Notes: a model not told the origin generated them from the letters alone. A DNA stretch of 64,000 bases from Solilutibacter pythonis (GCF_003697345.1 NZ_RFLY01000003.1:62001-126000); one strand, 5' to 3'; shown: positions 30,822-41,149, counted from the first letter of the stretch. Made by a program: numbers and translations.

Positions 30822-31256
30822 TCATCGGCGCACCGGCTCCAGCGGCGTGCTCATCAAACCAGCGCGGGCGACACCGGCCTCGGTCTGCAACAGGCTGAGC
30901 ACGTCGTACACGGTCTGGTAGGGCGCATTGGCATCGCCGGCGACGTAAACCGGCACTTCCGGGCGGTTGCGCACGAAGGCGCCGACCTTCTCCACCATTT
31001 CCTCGCGGCTGACTTCGCGGTTCTTGTCGCCCTGGAGGGTGAGGAACATGCGGCCCGAGCGGTCCACGCTGACCACCACCGGGTCCTGTTTGCTCTGGAT
31101 CGACTTGGCCCGCGACTGCGGCAGTTCCACGTCCACGCCAAGGTTCAGGAGCGGCGCGGTGACCATGAAGATGATGAGCAGCACCAGCATCACGTCGATG
31201 TAGGGCACGACGTTGATCTCGGCCTTCAGCTTGCGCTTCTTGTAGCGGCGCGCCAT
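30822..31256 (-). CDS. tolR: Tol-Pal system protein TolR
   Basis: ExbD/TolR-family protein of 144 residues with one membrane helix (about 20-38) carrying the proton-conducting Asp21 (PYIDVMLVLLI). The periplasmic domain follows. It pairs with TolQ as the proton-driven stator, seven bases downstream of tolQ. Confidence 0.96.
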   Translation of the reverse strand: MARRYKKRKLKAEINVVPYIDVMLVLLIIFMVTAPLLNLGVDVELPQSRAKSIQSKQDPVVVSVDRSGRMFLTLQGDKNREVSREEMVEKVGAFVRNRPEVPVYVAGDANAPYQTVYDVLSLLQTEAGVARAGLMSTPLEPVRR

Positions 31257-31262
31257 GGCTGT

Positions 31263-32051
31263 TTACTCCGCCTGGCGTTGCAGGATCGAGGAGAACTCCT
31301 CCTGGAAGGCGTCGTACTTCACCGCCACCCGCTCCACCTTGGTGGCGTAGCGGTTGTAGGCCCAGACCGCCGGAATGGCGGCGAACAGACCCATCGCGGT
31401 GGCGATCAGCGCCTCGGAGATGCCGGGCGCGACCGTGGCGATGGTCGCTTCCTTGACGTTGGCGAGGCCCTGGAACGAAATCATGATGCCCCAGACCGTG
31501 CCGAACAGCCCCACGTAGGGGCTGATGGAACCGACGTTGGCGAGGAATTCCAGGTTCTGCTCCAAGCCGTCGATCTCGCGCGAAGCGGTGGCGCGCATCG
31601 CGCGCTGCGCCGATTCCAGTCGCAGGCGGCCATCCTCCACGCCCCGGCGCTGGCGGCTCTTGTGGAATTCGCGGAAGCCGGCCTCGAACACCGATTCCAT
31701 GCCGCCGTTGCCGTTGCGCTGGGCGGTGTCGTGGAGTTTGCCGAGGTCGGTGCCGGACCAGAAGCGTTCCTCGAAATCGTCGGCTTCCTTCAGCGCGCGG
31801 TCGAGCACTCGCTTCTTGCGGAAGATGATGACCCACGAGGCGACCGAAGCGAGCAGCAGGAGCGCCATCACCAGTTGCACCGGCAGCGAGGCGTGCAGGA
31901 TCAACTGCCAGAGATCGAGGTCGCCGGAGATCGCCGGCGCGGCCGCCTGGCCGGCCGATTGAGCGACCTCCACGGCGGGCGCGGCGGTGGCATCGATCGG
32001 CTGTGTCGTGACCTGGGCGGCGATGACGGGAGCGAGTGGGGAAGCCGGCAT
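31263..32051 (-). CDS. tolQ: Tol-Pal system protein TolQ
   Basis: ExbB/TolQ-family protein of 262 residues with three membrane helices (VQLVMALLLLASVASWVII; the pair around GSISPYVGLFGTVWGIM and EALIATAMGLFAAIPAVWAYNR). It has a longer, Ala/Pro/Thr-rich N-terminus than enterobacterial TolQ (about 45 residues before the first helix). Operon order is ybgC-tolQRAB-pal-cpoB. Confidence 0.95.
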   Translation of the reverse strand: MPASPLAPVIAAQVTTQPIDATAAPAVEVAQSAGQAAAPAISGDLDLWQLILHASLPVQLVMALLLLASVASWVIIFRKKRVLDRALKEADDFEERFWSGTDLGKLHDTAQRNGNGGMESVFEAGFREFHKSRQRRGVEDGRLRLESAQRAMRATASREIDGLEQNLEFLANVGSISPYVGLFGTVWGIMISFQGLANVKEATIATVAPGISEALIATAMGLFAAIPAVWAYNRYATKVERVAVKYDAFQEEFSSILQRQAE

Positions 32052-32065
32052 CCGGTGTTCGTCCT

Positions 32066-32509
32066 TCAGATTGCGGGGGAGGCGAGGCGCGCAAGCACGG
32101 CCTCGGGAATGGCGCGGGGGCGGAAATCGGCGACCGACACGGCGGCGACGCGGACTTCCGCATCCAGCAGCAACCGGCCTTCGCGGCGGATTTCCTGCGT
32201 CACGACGAGGCTGGCGCGCCGGCATTGTGCCGGAACCACGCTGACTGAAAGCAGATCGTCGAGTTTCGCCGGGGCGCGGAAATCGACCCGCATCGCCCGG
32301 ACCACGAAGGCCAGGTCGTGCGTCCGGCTCAGTTGATCCTGGCCCCAGCCGAGCGCGCGCACCCATTCGCTGCGGGCGCGCTCCATGAAGGCCAGGTACT
32401 GCGCGTGATAGACCACGCCGCCGGCATCGGTATCCTCCCAGTAGACGCGGACCGGGAAGGAAAAGGCATTCTCCGGTGGCGGTTGCGAAGTCATGGGCAT
32501 GCGGGTCAT
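32066..32509 (-). CDS. ybgC: acyl-CoA thioesterase YbgC
   Basis: Hot-dog-fold thioesterase of 147 residues with the active-site motif VYWEDTDAGGVVYHAQYLAFMERAR (catalytic Asp in the DTDAGGVVYH loop). It is the standard first gene of the tol operon. ATG 32509 overlaps the upstream GNAT stop as ATGA; starts at 32500 and 32494 are also possible. Confidence 0.93.
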   Translation of the reverse strand: MTRMPMTSQPPPENAFSFPVRVYWEDTDAGGVVYHAQYLAFMERARSEWVRALGWGQDQLSRTHDLAFVVRAMRVDFRAPAKLDDLLSVSVVPAQCRRASLVVTQEIRREGRLLLDAEVRVAAVSVADFRPRAIPEAVLARLASPAI

Positions 32510-32925
32510 CCCGCCCCGCCGGGCGACAGCCAGTACATCCCGATCGAAACCGGCGCGGTCGGCAGGAAGCCATACCGGGCGTACAGGTGCCGGGCCTCGC
32601 CATCGGCGATCAGGCTGACATAGCCCGATGCCGGCACGTTGGCGCGCAGCCACCCGGCAATCGCCGACATGATCCGCTTGCCATGTCCACGCCCCTGCCA
32701 GGCCGGCAGCACGGCGATGTCCACCACCTGGAAGAACAGCCCGCCATCGCCGATCACCCGGCCCATGCCGACCGGCGTTTCGCCATCGAACAGCATCACC
32801 GAATACAGCGAACGCGGCAGGCCGAGCACGGCGGCGGCTTCGCTTTTCTCGCTCAACCCCGCCTCGCGGCGTAGATGTCGGTAGGTGGCGGTATCGGGCA
32901 CCCGCTCGCGCAGCGAAAGGCTCAT
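32506..32925 (-). CDS. GNAT-family N-acetyltransferase
   Basis: Protein of 139 residues with the GNAT fold: [20 protein letters not shown] is the acetyl-CoA-binding motif A, followed by [15 protein letters not shown]. Substrate unknown. It overlaps ruvB upstream and ybgC downstream by 4 bp each, so it is translated as part of the ruvB-tol transcript. Confidence 0.85.
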   Translation of the reverse strand: MSLSLRERVPDTATYRHLRREAGLSEKSEAAAVLGLPRSLYSVMLFDGETPVGMGRVIGDGGLFFQVVDIAVLPAWQGRGHGKRIMSAIAGWLRANVPASGYVSLIADGEARHLYARYGFLPTAPVSIGMYWLSPGGAG

Positions 32926-33962
32926 GGCGCGTCTTCTTCTTCGACGAAGCGATCGTCATCGCGCGCGCGGGGCGCGAAGCCCATGTGACGGTAAGCCTTG
33001 TGCGTGGCCATGCGCCCGCGCGCGGTGCGCACCAGGAACCCTTGCTGGATCAGATACGGCTCGATCACGTCCTCCAGCGTGCCGCGTTCTTCGCTGAGCG
33101 CGGCGGCCAGCGACTCCACGCCGACCGGGCCGCCATCGAAGTTGTCGATGATGAGATTCAGCAGGCGACGGTCGAGGTCGTCGAATCCCTCGGGGTCGAC
33201 CTTGAGCATCCGCATCGCCGCGGCGGCCACCTCGTGGGCGATGCGGCCATCGGCTTTCACTTGCGCGTAATCGCGCACGCGCCGCAACAGGCGATTGGCG
33301 ATGCGCGGGGTGCCGCGCGAGCGCCGCGCTATTTCGGCGGCGCCCTCGGCCTCGCAATCGATGCCGAGAATCCCGGCCGAGCGCCGCACGATCCGCGCGA
33401 GTTCCTCCACGTCGTAGAACTCCAGCCGTTGGACGATGCCGAAGCGGTCGCGCAGCGGCGCGGTCAACAGCCCGGCGCGGGTGGTGGCGCCGACCAGGGT
33501 GAACGGCGGCAGGTCGAGCTTGATCGAGCGCGCGGCGGGGCCTTCGCCGATCATGATGTCGATCTGGAAATCCTCCATCGCCGGATACAGCACTTCCTCG
33601 ACCACCGGCGAAAGGCGGTGTATCTCGTCGATGAACAGCACATCGTGCGGTTGCAGGTTGGTCAGCAGCGCGGCCAGGTCGCCGGCGCGTTCGATCACCG
33701 GCCCGCTGGTCACGCGCAGGCTCACCCCCAACTCGTTGGCAATGACGTGCGAGAGGGTGGTCTTGCCCAGCCCCGGCGGGCCGAAGATCAATACGTGATC
33801 GAGCGCCTCGCCACGGCCCTTGGCGGCATCGATGTAGATCCCCATCTGCTCGCGCACCGGCGCCTGGCCGAGATAGTCGGCCAGGCGTTTCGGACGCAGG
33901 CCGGCATCGGCGGCGTCTTCGTGCTGGGCGGCGGCGGGCGCCATCAATCGCGATTCGGTCAT
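32922..33962 (-). CDS. ruvB: Holliday junction branch-migration helicase RuvB
   Basis: AAA+ motor of 346 residues that drives branch migration with RuvA. Walker [14 protein letters not shown], Walker [11 protein letters not shown], and the C-terminal winged helix ([20 protein letters not shown]). ATG 33962 is chosen over a TTG two codons earlier. In this genome ruvB is separated from ruvA by four genes. Confidence 0.97.
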   Translation of the reverse strand: MTESRLMAPAAAQHEDAADAGLRPKRLADYLGQAPVREQMGIYIDAAKGRGEALDHVLIFGPPGLGKTTLSHVIANELGVSLRVTSGPVIERAGDLAALLTNLQPHDVLFIDEIHRLSPVVEEVLYPAMEDFQIDIMIGEGPAARSIKLDLPPFTLVGATTRAGLLTAPLRDRFGIVQRLEFYDVEELARIVRRSAGILGIDCEAEGAAEIARRSRGTPRIANRLLRRVRDYAQVKADGRIAHEVAAAAMRMLKVDPEGFDDLDRRLLNLIIDNFDGGPVGVESLAAALSEERGTLEDVIEPYLIQQGFLVRTARGRMATHKAYRHMGFAPRARDDDRFVEEEDAP

Positions 33963-34001
33963 GGACAAGCTGCGGTGAACGGTGGATCGCCAGCGGCGAC
34001 C

Positions 34002-34631
34002 TTACACCGGGCGCACCGGCTCCGTCTCGTCGGGAACGATCCCCGGCGGGGGTTCCGGTTCGACTTCGCCCGTCCGCTCATGCGCGCGCCGCGCATCGTG
34101 GCGGCGCCAGGTCATGCTGGAGAACACGCCATCTCCATGCATCCAGGCGTGCGAGAGCGCCGCGGCGGCATGCAGCAGGAGCATGGCGAAGAAGAGGTAC
34201 CCCAGCACGCCGTGCAAGGCGCGCAGGCCGGCGTACAGGGCGGCATCGTGCGGCAGGAGCGGCGGCAGCACCAGGCCGGCGAACAGTTCGACCGGATAGC
34301 CGCCGGCGGAGAGCGTGGCCCAGCCGATCAACGGCATCGCCAGCATCAGGGCGTACAGCAGCCAATGTGAGGCATGCGCGGCGAACCGCTGCCAGCGCGG
34401 CAGGTCGGCCGGCAGCGCCGGCGGGGGGTGCCGCCAACGGTACGCCAGCCGCAATAGCGCCAGCAGCAGGATGGCGATGCCGAGCGGCCGGTGCAGCGCC
34501 AGCAGCGTGTCGCGGTGCGGCAGCGAGGCCACCATGCCGACGCCGATGTAGAGCATGGCCAGGATCAGCGGTGCCATCAGCCAATGCAGGAGTCGCGCGA
34601 AGGGTTTGAACATGCCGGGCGCTGCGTTCAT
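34002..34631 (-). CDS. cytochrome b561-like membrane haem protein
   Basis: Protein of 209 residues with four hydrophobic helices and paired His residues in RLLHWLMAPLILAML, LALHRPLGIAILLLAL, HASHWLLYALMLAMPLIGW and RALHGVLGYLFFAMLLLHAA, as in bacterial cytochrome b561 (CybB). Likely quinol oxidation and electron delivery to the periplasm. It overlaps the catalase-like gene by ATGA, suggesting it feeds electrons to that enzyme. Confidence 0.85.
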   Translation of the reverse strand: MNAAPGMFKPFARLLHWLMAPLILAMLYIGVGMVASLPHRDTLLALHRPLGIAILLLALLRLAYRWRHPPPALPADLPRWQRFAAHASHWLLYALMLAMPLIGWATLSAGGYPVELFAGLVLPPLLPHDAALYAGLRALHGVLGYLFFAMLLLHAAAALSHAWMHGDGVFSSMTWRRHDARRAHERTGEVEPEPPPGIVPDETEPVRPV

Positions 34632-35722
34632 CGGTCCACCTCCTTGCCGCCTTCGGCCTTCCGTCCGAGAGCGGTTTCCCGCTCGCGCAGGTTGAACGAG
34701 CGCGAATACGCCCCCGAGCGCGCATGGAGGATCGGATCATTGGAGCCGCGGATGCCCTCGGGCAGGATCAGCGGGTCGAAGTTGATGTCGCGGCAGGCGC
34801 CATCCTGCTGCGAGGTGGCCGTCTCCAGCGCCAGCGTGCCGGCCACGATCTCGCGGCGCGCGTGCTCGGGCCAGGCGCGCGCGGGGTCTTCCAGCACGTC
34901 CCCCGGCGCGGCGAACGTCAGCACCAGATCCCAGCGTTGCGGGCCTTGGCGCAGGCGCTGCTGGAACTCGGCGGCCAGGAAATCCGCGCCGGCCGCCTTG
35001 CGGCCGGCTTCGTCCATGGCCGCGAACGCCGCATGCGGCCGCATCGACCAACGCACGGCGTGTTCGCCGCCTCGCGCATCCTGGAACAGGAAGGTGTTGA
35101 CGCCGTTGTAGCGGGTATTCGCCCAACTGGTGGGCCACGGCGCGGACTTCGCCCAGGCCTGGAATGCTCGGATGCTGGGATAACGCGCCGCCACCGCCGC
35201 CTGCCGCGCCGGATCGGGCTTGCCGGTGGCGGGATCGGCGCGCATGGCCAGCGCCTGGTCGCGGAAGGCTTCGGGGGTGGAGACCGACATGAACGGAAAA
35301 CTGTTCATCGCCATCCGCCATTGCTGGCCGTCGTCGCTCTGCAATTGCAGCGCCATGCTGCGCACGCGCGCGCTGTCATCGGCGCCATACGGGTTGCCAC
35401 CGCCTATCGACATGCGCCCGACCACCGGCACCCGTGCCTGCGAGAACACCCGCGCCCGCGAATACGCGGCGGCGGCCTCGCTCGGCTCGAACCAGCCGCC
35501 GACGCACAGGCCCTTGGCGTGGGCACGGCGAAAACCGGGATAGGGCCGGCCATTGCCTACCTCGACGGCTTCGATCAGGCGCTGCGAGGTCAGCCGCTCA
35601 CGAGCGCCGATCCAGCCCGCGGACCAGGCAAAGGCCGATGCCGCCGCCAGCACCACCGCGCCGATGGCCGATGCCGCCAGCCAGGGCCGACGGCGCAATT
35701 CAGAAAGCAATTGGGAACTCAT
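34628..35722 (-). CDS. periplasmic catalase-family peroxidase
   Basis: Protein of 364 residues with an N-terminal signal or membrane anchor (WLAASAIGAVVLAAASAFAW), then a catalase core. Visible landmarks are GFRRAHAKGLCVGG (distal His), MALQLQ, FPFMSV, and the C-terminal haem-ligand region RSGAYSRSFN. It is shorter than classical catalases, matching the SrpA-like catalase-family peroxidases. The following overlapping gene is a cytochrome b561, so a quinol-dependent periplasmic peroxidase pair is plausible. Confidence 0.82.
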   Translation of the reverse strand: MSSQLLSELRRRPWLAASAIGAVVLAAASAFAWSAGWIGARERLTSQRLIEAVEVGNGRPYPGFRRAHAKGLCVGGWFEPSEAAAAYSRARVFSQARVPVVGRMSIGGGNPYGADDSARVRSMALQLQSDDGQQWRMAMNSFPFMSVSTPEAFRDQALAMRADPATGKPDPARQAAVAARYPSIRAFQAWAKSAPWPTSWANTRYNGVNTFLFQDARGGEHAVRWSMRPHAAFAAMDEAGRKAAGADFLAAEFQQRLRQGPQRWDLVLTFAAPGDVLEDPARAWPEHARREIVAGTLALETATSQQDGACRDINFDPLILPEGIRGSNDPILHARSGAYSRSFNLRERETALGRKAEGGKEVDR

Positions 35723-35815
35723 GTGGAAACTCGAAACAGGAAAGTACGGCTGGGGAAGATCAGACTCCCCCCTGCCTGGCAAGTTCCCGCCCACGGGCGG
35801 GCGGAATGGCGCGCC

Positions 35816-37729
35816 TCAGATCTGCACCTGCGCGCCCAACTCCACCAGCCGGTTGCCGGGGATGCGGAAGAACCCGCTGGCGGGCGCGGCGTTGCGGTGC
35901 ATCAGCGCGAACAGCTTGTCGCGCCACAGCGGCATGCCGCGATGCGCGTTGGCGACGATGGTCTCGCGGCTGGCGAAATACGTGGTGTCCATCGGATCGA
36001 CGATCAGGTCGCACTGGTCGCACGACTGCATCAGCGCCTGCGGCACGTCCGGCGTTTCCATGAAGCCGTAACGCACCGTGATGCGCCAGAAGTCGTCACC
36101 GATGCCGGCGATCTTCAGACGCTCGCCCTTCGGCGCATAAGGCACGGTGAGCGTTTCCACGGTCAGGAAGACGTTGCGCTCGTGCAGCACCTTGTTGTGC
36201 TTGAGATTGTGCAGTAGCGCGTGCGGCATCACGCCCATGTCGGCGGTCAGGAACACCGCCGTGCCCGGCACTCTGACCGGCGGCGAGAGCATCAGGCCGG
36301 GCAGGAAGCTGTCGATCTGGATGCCTTCCTTCTGTATCTCCGCGCGCAGCAGCTCGCGGCCGCGGCGCCAGGTGCGCAACAGGGTGAACAGCAGCAGGCC
36401 CAGCACGATCGGGAACCAGGCGCCTTGCAGAATCTTGGCGCCGTTGGCGATCACGAAGGCCCACTCGATCACGAAGAACACCACGCACAGCGGCAGCACC
36501 CAGCGCCGGTGCGTGGGCCACAGCTTGCTGGCCACCAGCGCCAGCAGCAGGGTGTCGATCAGCATGGTCAACGACACCGAGATGCCATAGGCCACGGCCA
36601 GGTTGCTGGAAGTGCGGAAGGCCAGCACCAGCCCGATCACCAGCGCCATCAGCGTCCAGTTGACCGCCGGGATGTAGATCTGGCCGATGGTATCGCTGGA
36701 GGTGTGCTTGATGCGCATGCGCGGCACGTAGCCCAACTGCATCGCCTGGCGCGCCACCGAGAACGCGCCGGTGATCACCGCCTGCGAGGCGATGACGGTG
36801 GCGGCGGTGGCCAGAGCGATCATCGGCCACTGCGCCCACTCCGGCACGCCGAGGTAGAACGGGTTTTTGACCGTCTCCGGGTTCTCCAGCACCAGCGCGC
36901 CCTGCCCCAGATAGTTCAGCATCAGCGCCGGCAGCACGAAGAAATACCAGGCGTAGCGGATCGGGCGGGCGCCGAAATGACCCATGTCGGCGTACAACGC
37001 CTCGCCGCCAGTTACCGCCAGCACCACCGCGCCGAGGATGAACACGCCATGCCAGTGATGTTCGGCGAAGAAGCGCGCCGCCCACATCGGATTGAACGCC
37101 TTCACCACCTCGGGCGCATGCAGCATGTTGACCACGCCCAGCAACGCCAGCACGGCGAACCACAGCAGGGTGATCGGGCCGAATACCTTGCCGACCTTCT
37201 CTGTGCCGAAGCGCTGGCCCATGAACAGCGCCAGCAGCACGATGACCGTCAGCGGCACGATCCAGTCGTGCAGCCTTGGCGCGACCACCTCCAGGCCCTC
37301 GATGGCCGAAAGCACGGAAATGGCCGGCGTGATCACGCCATCGCCAAAGAACAGCGAAGCCCCGAAGATGCCGAAGACACCCACCACGTAAGCCGATTTC
37401 GACCCCTTCGGCAAAGTGCGCTGGGCCAGCGCCATCAAGGCCATGATGCCGCCCTCGCCCTCGTTGTCGGCGCGCATGATGATGGTGACGTACTTCAGCG
37501 TCACCACCAGCATCAACGCCCAGAACACCAGCGAAAGCACGCCGAGCACCGTATCGTGATCGGCCACCAGCCCGTAGTGGGGGCTGAAGGCTTCCTTCAA
37601 CGTATACAGCGGGCTGGTGCCGATGTCGCCGAACACCACGCCGATCGCACCGACGATCAGACCGGCCAGGCCGCCCTTCGCGTGATGGCCGTGGCCGCCG
37701 CCCCCCGCCGGGGTCGCTTGCTGTTTCAT
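35816..37729 (-). CDS. kup: low-affinity potassium transporter Kup
   Basis: K+/H+ symporter of 637 residues with about twelve membrane helices and the KUP signature [19 protein letters not shown] near residue 32. The C-terminal third is cytosolic. ATG 37729 gives [20 protein letters not shown], a His/Gly-rich N-terminus; upstream in-frame sequence is Arg-rich and not expected to be coding. Confidence 0.95.
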   Translation of the reverse strand: MKQQATPAGGGGHGHHAKGGLAGLIVGAIGVVFGDIGTSPLYTLKEAFSPHYGLVADHDTVLGVLSLVFWALMLVVTLKYVTIIMRADNEGEGGIMALMALAQRTLPKGSKSAYVVGVFGIFGASLFFGDGVITPAISVLSAIEGLEVVAPRLHDWIVPLTVIVLLALFMGQRFGTEKVGKVFGPITLLWFAVLALLGVVNMLHAPEVVKAFNPMWAARFFAEHHWHGVFILGAVVLAVTGGEALYADMGHFGARPIRYAWYFFVLPALMLNYLGQGALVLENPETVKNPFYLGVPEWAQWPMIALATAATVIASQAVITGAFSVARQAMQLGYVPRMRIKHTSSDTIGQIYIPAVNWTLMALVIGLVLAFRTSSNLAVAYGISVSLTMLIDTLLLALVASKLWPTHRRWVLPLCVVFFVIEWAFVIANGAKILQGAWFPIVLGLLLFTLLRTWRRGRELLRAEIQKEGIQIDSFLPGLMLSPPVRVPGTAVFLTADMGVMPHALLHNLKHNKVLHERNVFLTVETLTVPYAPKGERLKIAGIGDDFWRITVRYGFMETPDVPQALMQSCDQCDLIVDPMDTTYFASRETIVANAHRGMPLWRDKLFALMHRNAAPASGFFRIPGNRLVELGAQVQI

Positions 37730-37820
37730 GGATGACGTCGAAACGTATGAACCGCGAATGATAGTCCCATGGGCGCGAGCGCGCAGCCCGACGCGCAGCC
37801 GCCGAAGATCGCGGCGAAGA

Positions 37821-38414
37821 CTACTTGAGCGCCGATTGCAGCGCCTTGCGAATGATCGCCTCGGCGCTGTCGCCCTCGCCCTCGCCCGCGGCCTTCTTGG
37901 CCATGCGCTCGGCCTCCGCCGGCTTGTAGCCCAGTTGCTGGAGAGCGATGATCGACTCCGACAACGCATCCGGCGCCTGCCCCGGCAACGATGCCGCCGG
38001 CCCGCCGGATAGATCGGCGGCGCGGTCGCGCAGTTCCACCACCATCCGCTCGGCGGTCTTCTTGCCGATGCCGGGAATACGGGTCAACGCGGTGACATCC
38101 GAACTCTGCACCAGCCGCGCGAAATCGCTGACCGACACGCCCGAAAGCACCGCCAGCGCGATCTTCGCGCCGATCCCGCTGACCCGCTGCACGTCGCGGA
38201 ACAGCCTGCGCTCGGCCTCGCCGAGGAAACCGTAGAGCGATACGCTGTCCTCCTTCTGCGCGTAGTGGGTGAACAGGGATACCTCGCGCCCGACTTCCGG
38301 CAGGTCGTAGAAGGTGCTCATCGGCGCCTCCAGCTCGTAGCCGACGCCATGCACGTCGAGCACCAGCCACGGCGGCTGTTTGTGGATCAAGGTGCCTTTG
38401 AGTCGTCCAATCAT
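37821..38414 (-). CDS. ruvA: Holliday junction DNA helicase subunit RuvA
   Basis: Tetrameric junction-binding protein of 197 residues. OB-fold domain [20 protein letters not shown], helix-hairpin-helix motifs ([18 protein letters not shown] is approximate; also [20 protein letters not shown]), and a C-terminal UBA-like domain that contacts RuvB ([17 protein letters not shown]). Confidence 0.97.
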   Translation of the reverse strand: MIGRLKGTLIHKQPPWLVLDVHGVGYELEAPMSTFYDLPEVGREVSLFTHYAQKEDSVSLYGFLGEAERRLFRDVQRVSGIGAKIALAVLSGVSVSDFARLVQSSDVTALTRIPGIGKKTAERMVVELRDRAADLSGGPAASLPGQAPDALSESIIALQQLGYKPAEAERMAKKAAGEGEGDSAEAIIRKALQSALK

Positions 38415-38416
38415 CT

Positions 38417-38955
38417 TTCAGGGGCCAGAGACCAGGGAAAAGCGGCGGCGGCGAAGGATTGTAAGCGCTTGCGGCGAATGCACATGCCAGGTCGGAAGGC
38501 ATGAACATTTCAGGCGCCAGGGAAAAGCGGTGGGGCCGGCGTAAGGACTGTGAGCAATTGCGACGAATGCGCATACCGGACTCAGCATGAATATTTCAAG
38601 AGACCAGAAGCCAGGGGCCGGGGAAAAGTGGTGGGGCCGACGAAGAACCGTGAGCGCTTGCGGCGAATGCACATGCCAGGTCGGAAGGCATGAACATTTC
38701 AGGCGCCAGGGAAAAGCGGCGGCGCCGGCGAAGGACTGTGAGCGCTTGTGGCGAATGCACATGCCAAGTCAGAAGGCATGAACATTTCAGGAGCCAGGGA
38801 AAAGCGGTGGGGCCGGCGAAGGACTGTGAGCGCTTGCGGCGAATGCACATGCCAGGTCAGAAGGCATGAACATTTCAGGAGCCAGGGAAAAGCGGTAGGG
38901 CCGGCGTAAGGACTGTGAGCACTTGCGGCGAATGCACACGCGGGACTCAACATGC
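38417..38955. repeat. six tandem copies of an about 88-bp intergenic repeat
   Basis: The segment GCCAGGGAAAAGCGG recurs at about 38435, 38520, 38621, 38709, 38797 and 38885, giving spacings of 85, 101, 88, 88 and 88 bp. Each unit continues with a GGACTGTGAGCGCTTGCGG-like part, then ATGCACATGCC and GGCATGAACATTTC. CATGCC/GGCATG within most units can form a hairpin. Units 4-6 are nearly identical; units 1-3 are more diverged. The block separates ruvA from ruvC and contains no supported gene. Confidence 0.9.
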
Positions 38956-38965
38956 CCCCCAGCCC

Positions 38966-39007
38966 CTGATCTCTGATCTCTGACCCCTGACCCCTGACCC
39001 CTGACCC
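38966..39007. repeat. heptanucleotide repeat, six units
   Basis: Two CTGATCT units followed by four CTGACCC units (38966-39007), six bases before the ruvC stop. Such 7-bp satellites are known in intergenic DNA of xanthomonads. Confidence 0.9.
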
Positions 39008-39013
39008 AAAACC

Positions 39014-39574
39014 CTACCTCCCCCACGCCTGCCGCACGCCCACGCCCAGACGCGCCGCGCTGGCGCGAACGTGGGCGTGGGTGATGGCGACCGCCAGGGC
39101 ATCGGCGGCATCGGCCTGCAATTTACCCTTGAGGTTCAACATCACCCCGACCATGTGCTGCACCTGCGCCTTGTCCGCGCCGCCCTTGCCGACCAGCGCC
39201 AGCTTCACTTCCTTGGCCGCGTATTCGGCCACCGGCAGGTCGCGCGCCACGCAGGCGGCAATCGCCGCGCCACGCGCCTGGCCCAGCTTCAACGCGCTCA
39301 TCGCGTTGTTGGAAACGAAGACCTGTTCGATGGCCACTTCGTCCGGGCGGTATTCCTCCACCAGCGTCCAAAGCCCATCGAGCAGCAGGCGCAGCCGCTG
39401 CGGGAAGGACTCGGCGCCCAGGAGCTTCAGCGGTCGGTGGTGGACGTGCTTGAGCGAGCCGTCGGCCGCGACATCAAGAATGCCAATGCCGGTGCGCTGC
39501 GAACCTGGATCGATGCCGAGAATGCGGCGCGGCGCGGGACGCGGAAGGGGCGAGGCGGAAAGCCGCCGCGTCAT
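39014..39574 (-). CDS. ruvC: Holliday junction resolvase RuvC
   Basis: Endonuclease of 186 residues that cuts Holliday junctions. The catalytic acidic residues are Asp22 in [12 protein letters not shown], the Glu of [11 protein letters not shown], and the pair in [16 protein letters not shown]. It has a slightly longer N-terminus ([17 protein letters not shown]) than E. coli RuvC. Confidence 0.96.
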   Translation of the reverse strand: MTRRLSASPLPRPAPRRILGIDPGSQRTGIGILDVAADGSLKHVHHRPLKLLGAESFPQRLRLLLDGLWTLVEEYRPDEVAIEQVFVSNNAMSALKLGQARGAAIAACVARDLPVAEYAAKEVKLALVGKGGADKAQVQHMVGVMLNLKGKLQADAADALAVAITHAHVRASAARLGVGVRQAWGR

Positions 39575-39653
39575 CGCCCATCGGCTCCCGCCGCCGCCAA
39601 AGCGCCCGGAGGCGCGAAGCCGACGCGCCGGCCGCGCTCGCCGAACCCAGGCT

Positions 39654-40370
39654 TCATTCCGGCAGTTCGGCGTTGGAATACACCGCCTGTACGTCGTCCA
39701 TGTCGTTGAGCCAGGCGAGCAGCTTCCGCACTTTGTCGGCATCCTCGCCGGCCACGGCCACGTCGTTGTCGGCGCGCATCGTCACCTCGGCGAAACCGGG
39801 CGCGAAGCCGGCCGCCTCCATCGCCGCCTTCACCATGCCGAAGCACTCCGGCGCGGTGATCACGTCGATGGCGCCATCGTCGTACACCGCCACGTCCTCG
39901 GCACCGGCTTCGATGGCGGCTTCGGTGATGGCGTCCTCGTCGATACCGGCGTCGTAGCTCAGCACGCCGAGTTTCTTGAACATGAAAGCCACCGAGCCTT
40001 CCGTGCCCATGTTGCCGCCGAACTTGCCGAAGGCATGACGGACGTCGGCCACGGTGCGCACGCGGTTGTCGGTGAGCGCATCGACGATCACCGCGACTCC
40101 GCCCGGCGCGTAGCCCTCGTAGCGGATTTCCTCGTACTCGACGCCTTCCAGCTCGCCGGTGGCCTTCTTGATCGCGCGTTCGATCACGTCCTTCGACATG
40201 TTGACCGCCAGACCCTTGTCGATGGCGCTGCGCAGCCGCGGGTTGCCGCCGGGATCGCCGCCGCCGGCGCGCGCGGCGACTGAAATCTCGCGAATGATCT
40301 TGGTGAAAATCTTGCCGCGCTGGGCATCGACCGCGTTCTTGCGGGCTTCGATCGAAGGGCCACGTCCCAT
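39654..40370 (-). CDS. yebC: YebC/PmpR family protein
   Basis: Protein of 238 residues of the TACO1/YebC family ([40 protein letters not shown]). Members have been described as transcriptional regulators and more recently as translation factors for difficult peptide motifs. It commonly sits upstream of ruvCAB, as here. Confidence 0.94.
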   Translation of the reverse strand: MGRGPSIEARKNAVDAQRGKIFTKIIREISVAARAGGGDPGGNPRLRSAIDKGLAVNMSKDVIERAIKKATGELEGVEYEEIRYEGYAPGGVAVIVDALTDNRVRTVADVRHAFGKFGGNMGTEGSVAFMFKKLGVLSYDAGIDEDAITEAAIEAGAEDVAVYDDGAIDVITAPECFGMVKAAMEAAGFAPGFAEVTMRADNDVAVAGEDADKVRKLLAWLNDMDDVQAVYSNAELPE

Positions 40371-40454
40371 GGAAAAACCGTCGTTTGTGGAGAGACCGGG
40401 ATTTTAAGGGGAATCCAGATTTCCGCGCGGGATTCGACGCCAGCCGATGCCGCC

Positions 40455-40545
40455 GAACCTCCCGCCTGCCCGCGGGATGAGGCTTTCCGGACGAGCACGA
40501 GGCACGCCCCCGACAGGGCTGAACTTACCGCCCGCCCGCGAGATG
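40455..40545. repeat. imperfect direct repeat upstream of yebC
   Basis: About 25 bp (GAACCTCCCGCCTGCCCGCG at 40455) recur 66 bp later with changes (GAACTTACCGCCCGCCCGCG at 40521), both continuing with a GATG. It lies in the 272-bp gap between yebC and the 168-residue membrane-protein gene. No gene is supported in this gap. Confidence 0.5.
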
Positions 40546-40642
40546 CAACCGCTGGCTTCGGCTCAAGGCTCTGGCGCCGCCCACGGCCGCGATGCGGAAT
40601 GGCGGCTTTCCGCCCGCCACGCGTGCGCCAAGCCGGCCCCCC

Positions 40643-41149
40643 TCACTTGGCGGACTTCTTCTCCCCCGGCTTCCCATCGACCAGGACGTACTCGCCGCTG
40701 GCGTTCTTCCAGACCGGCGCGCGCCTGTCGAGGCGGATACATGACCGGCCGCCGCAGGTGGTGATCTCCACCTGCCGCAGTGCCGCCTGCACCTCGGCCC
40801 GTACTTCCACGCCATCCGCCCGCGCCTCCGCCACCCGCAAGCGCTCGTTGGCCCGGCCCAGCAGCACCGCGAAGCCGCCCAACAGCAATATCCCCGTGCC
40901 GACCAATACCGCCAGCGCCTGCCAAGCCCAGGCGATCTTCGGCCGCAAGGCCGCTTCCATGCGTTGCCGCGTTTCCTCGAACTGCGCCACCATCGCTTCC
41001 CGGAAGTGGGCTTCCTCCCGCGCGCGCGTTTCACGTATTTCCGTTTGCGCCTGATGCGACGTCCGCGTAAGTTCCGTGCTCAGCCGCTCCAGCCGGCCCG
41101 AGGCCGTCATGATCGCCTTGAGTGTTTCCTGTGCCTCGTGTGGGTGCAT
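40643..41149 (-). CDS. uncharacterised single-pass coiled-coil membrane protein
   Basis: Protein of 168 residues beginning 12 bp after the zeta/XVIPCD effector gene. Residues 1-70 are a charged helix with heptad character (ERLSTELTRTSHQAQTEIRE). A membrane helix is at about 74-97 (WQALAVLVGTGILLLGGFAVLLG), a second coiled segment at 99-127, then a short C-terminal part with two Cys (TTCGGRSCIRL) and a Lys-rich end. No family recognised. Position suggests co-expression with the effector: an accessory, a second immunity factor or a secretion helper are all guesses. Confidence 0.6.
   Translation of the reverse strand: MHPHEAQETLKAIMTASGRLERLSTELTRTSHQAQTEIRETRAREEAHFREAMVAQFEETRQRMEAALRPKIAWAWQALAVLVGTGILLLGGFAVLLGRANERLRVAEARADGVEVRAEVQAALRQVEITTCGGRSCIRLDRRAPVWKNASGEYVLVDGKPGEKKSAK

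Noticed and set aside
38417-39007. CRISPR array
   Set aside because: The units are contiguous 88-bp repeats without unique spacers of regular length, and no cas genes are nearby.
38418-39026. Repeated short minus-strand peptides in the 88-bp repeats (CSCLPTWHVHSP-like)
   Set aside because: 88 is not a multiple of three, so repeats are read in different frames; no ribosome-binding sites; best seen as non-coding repeats.
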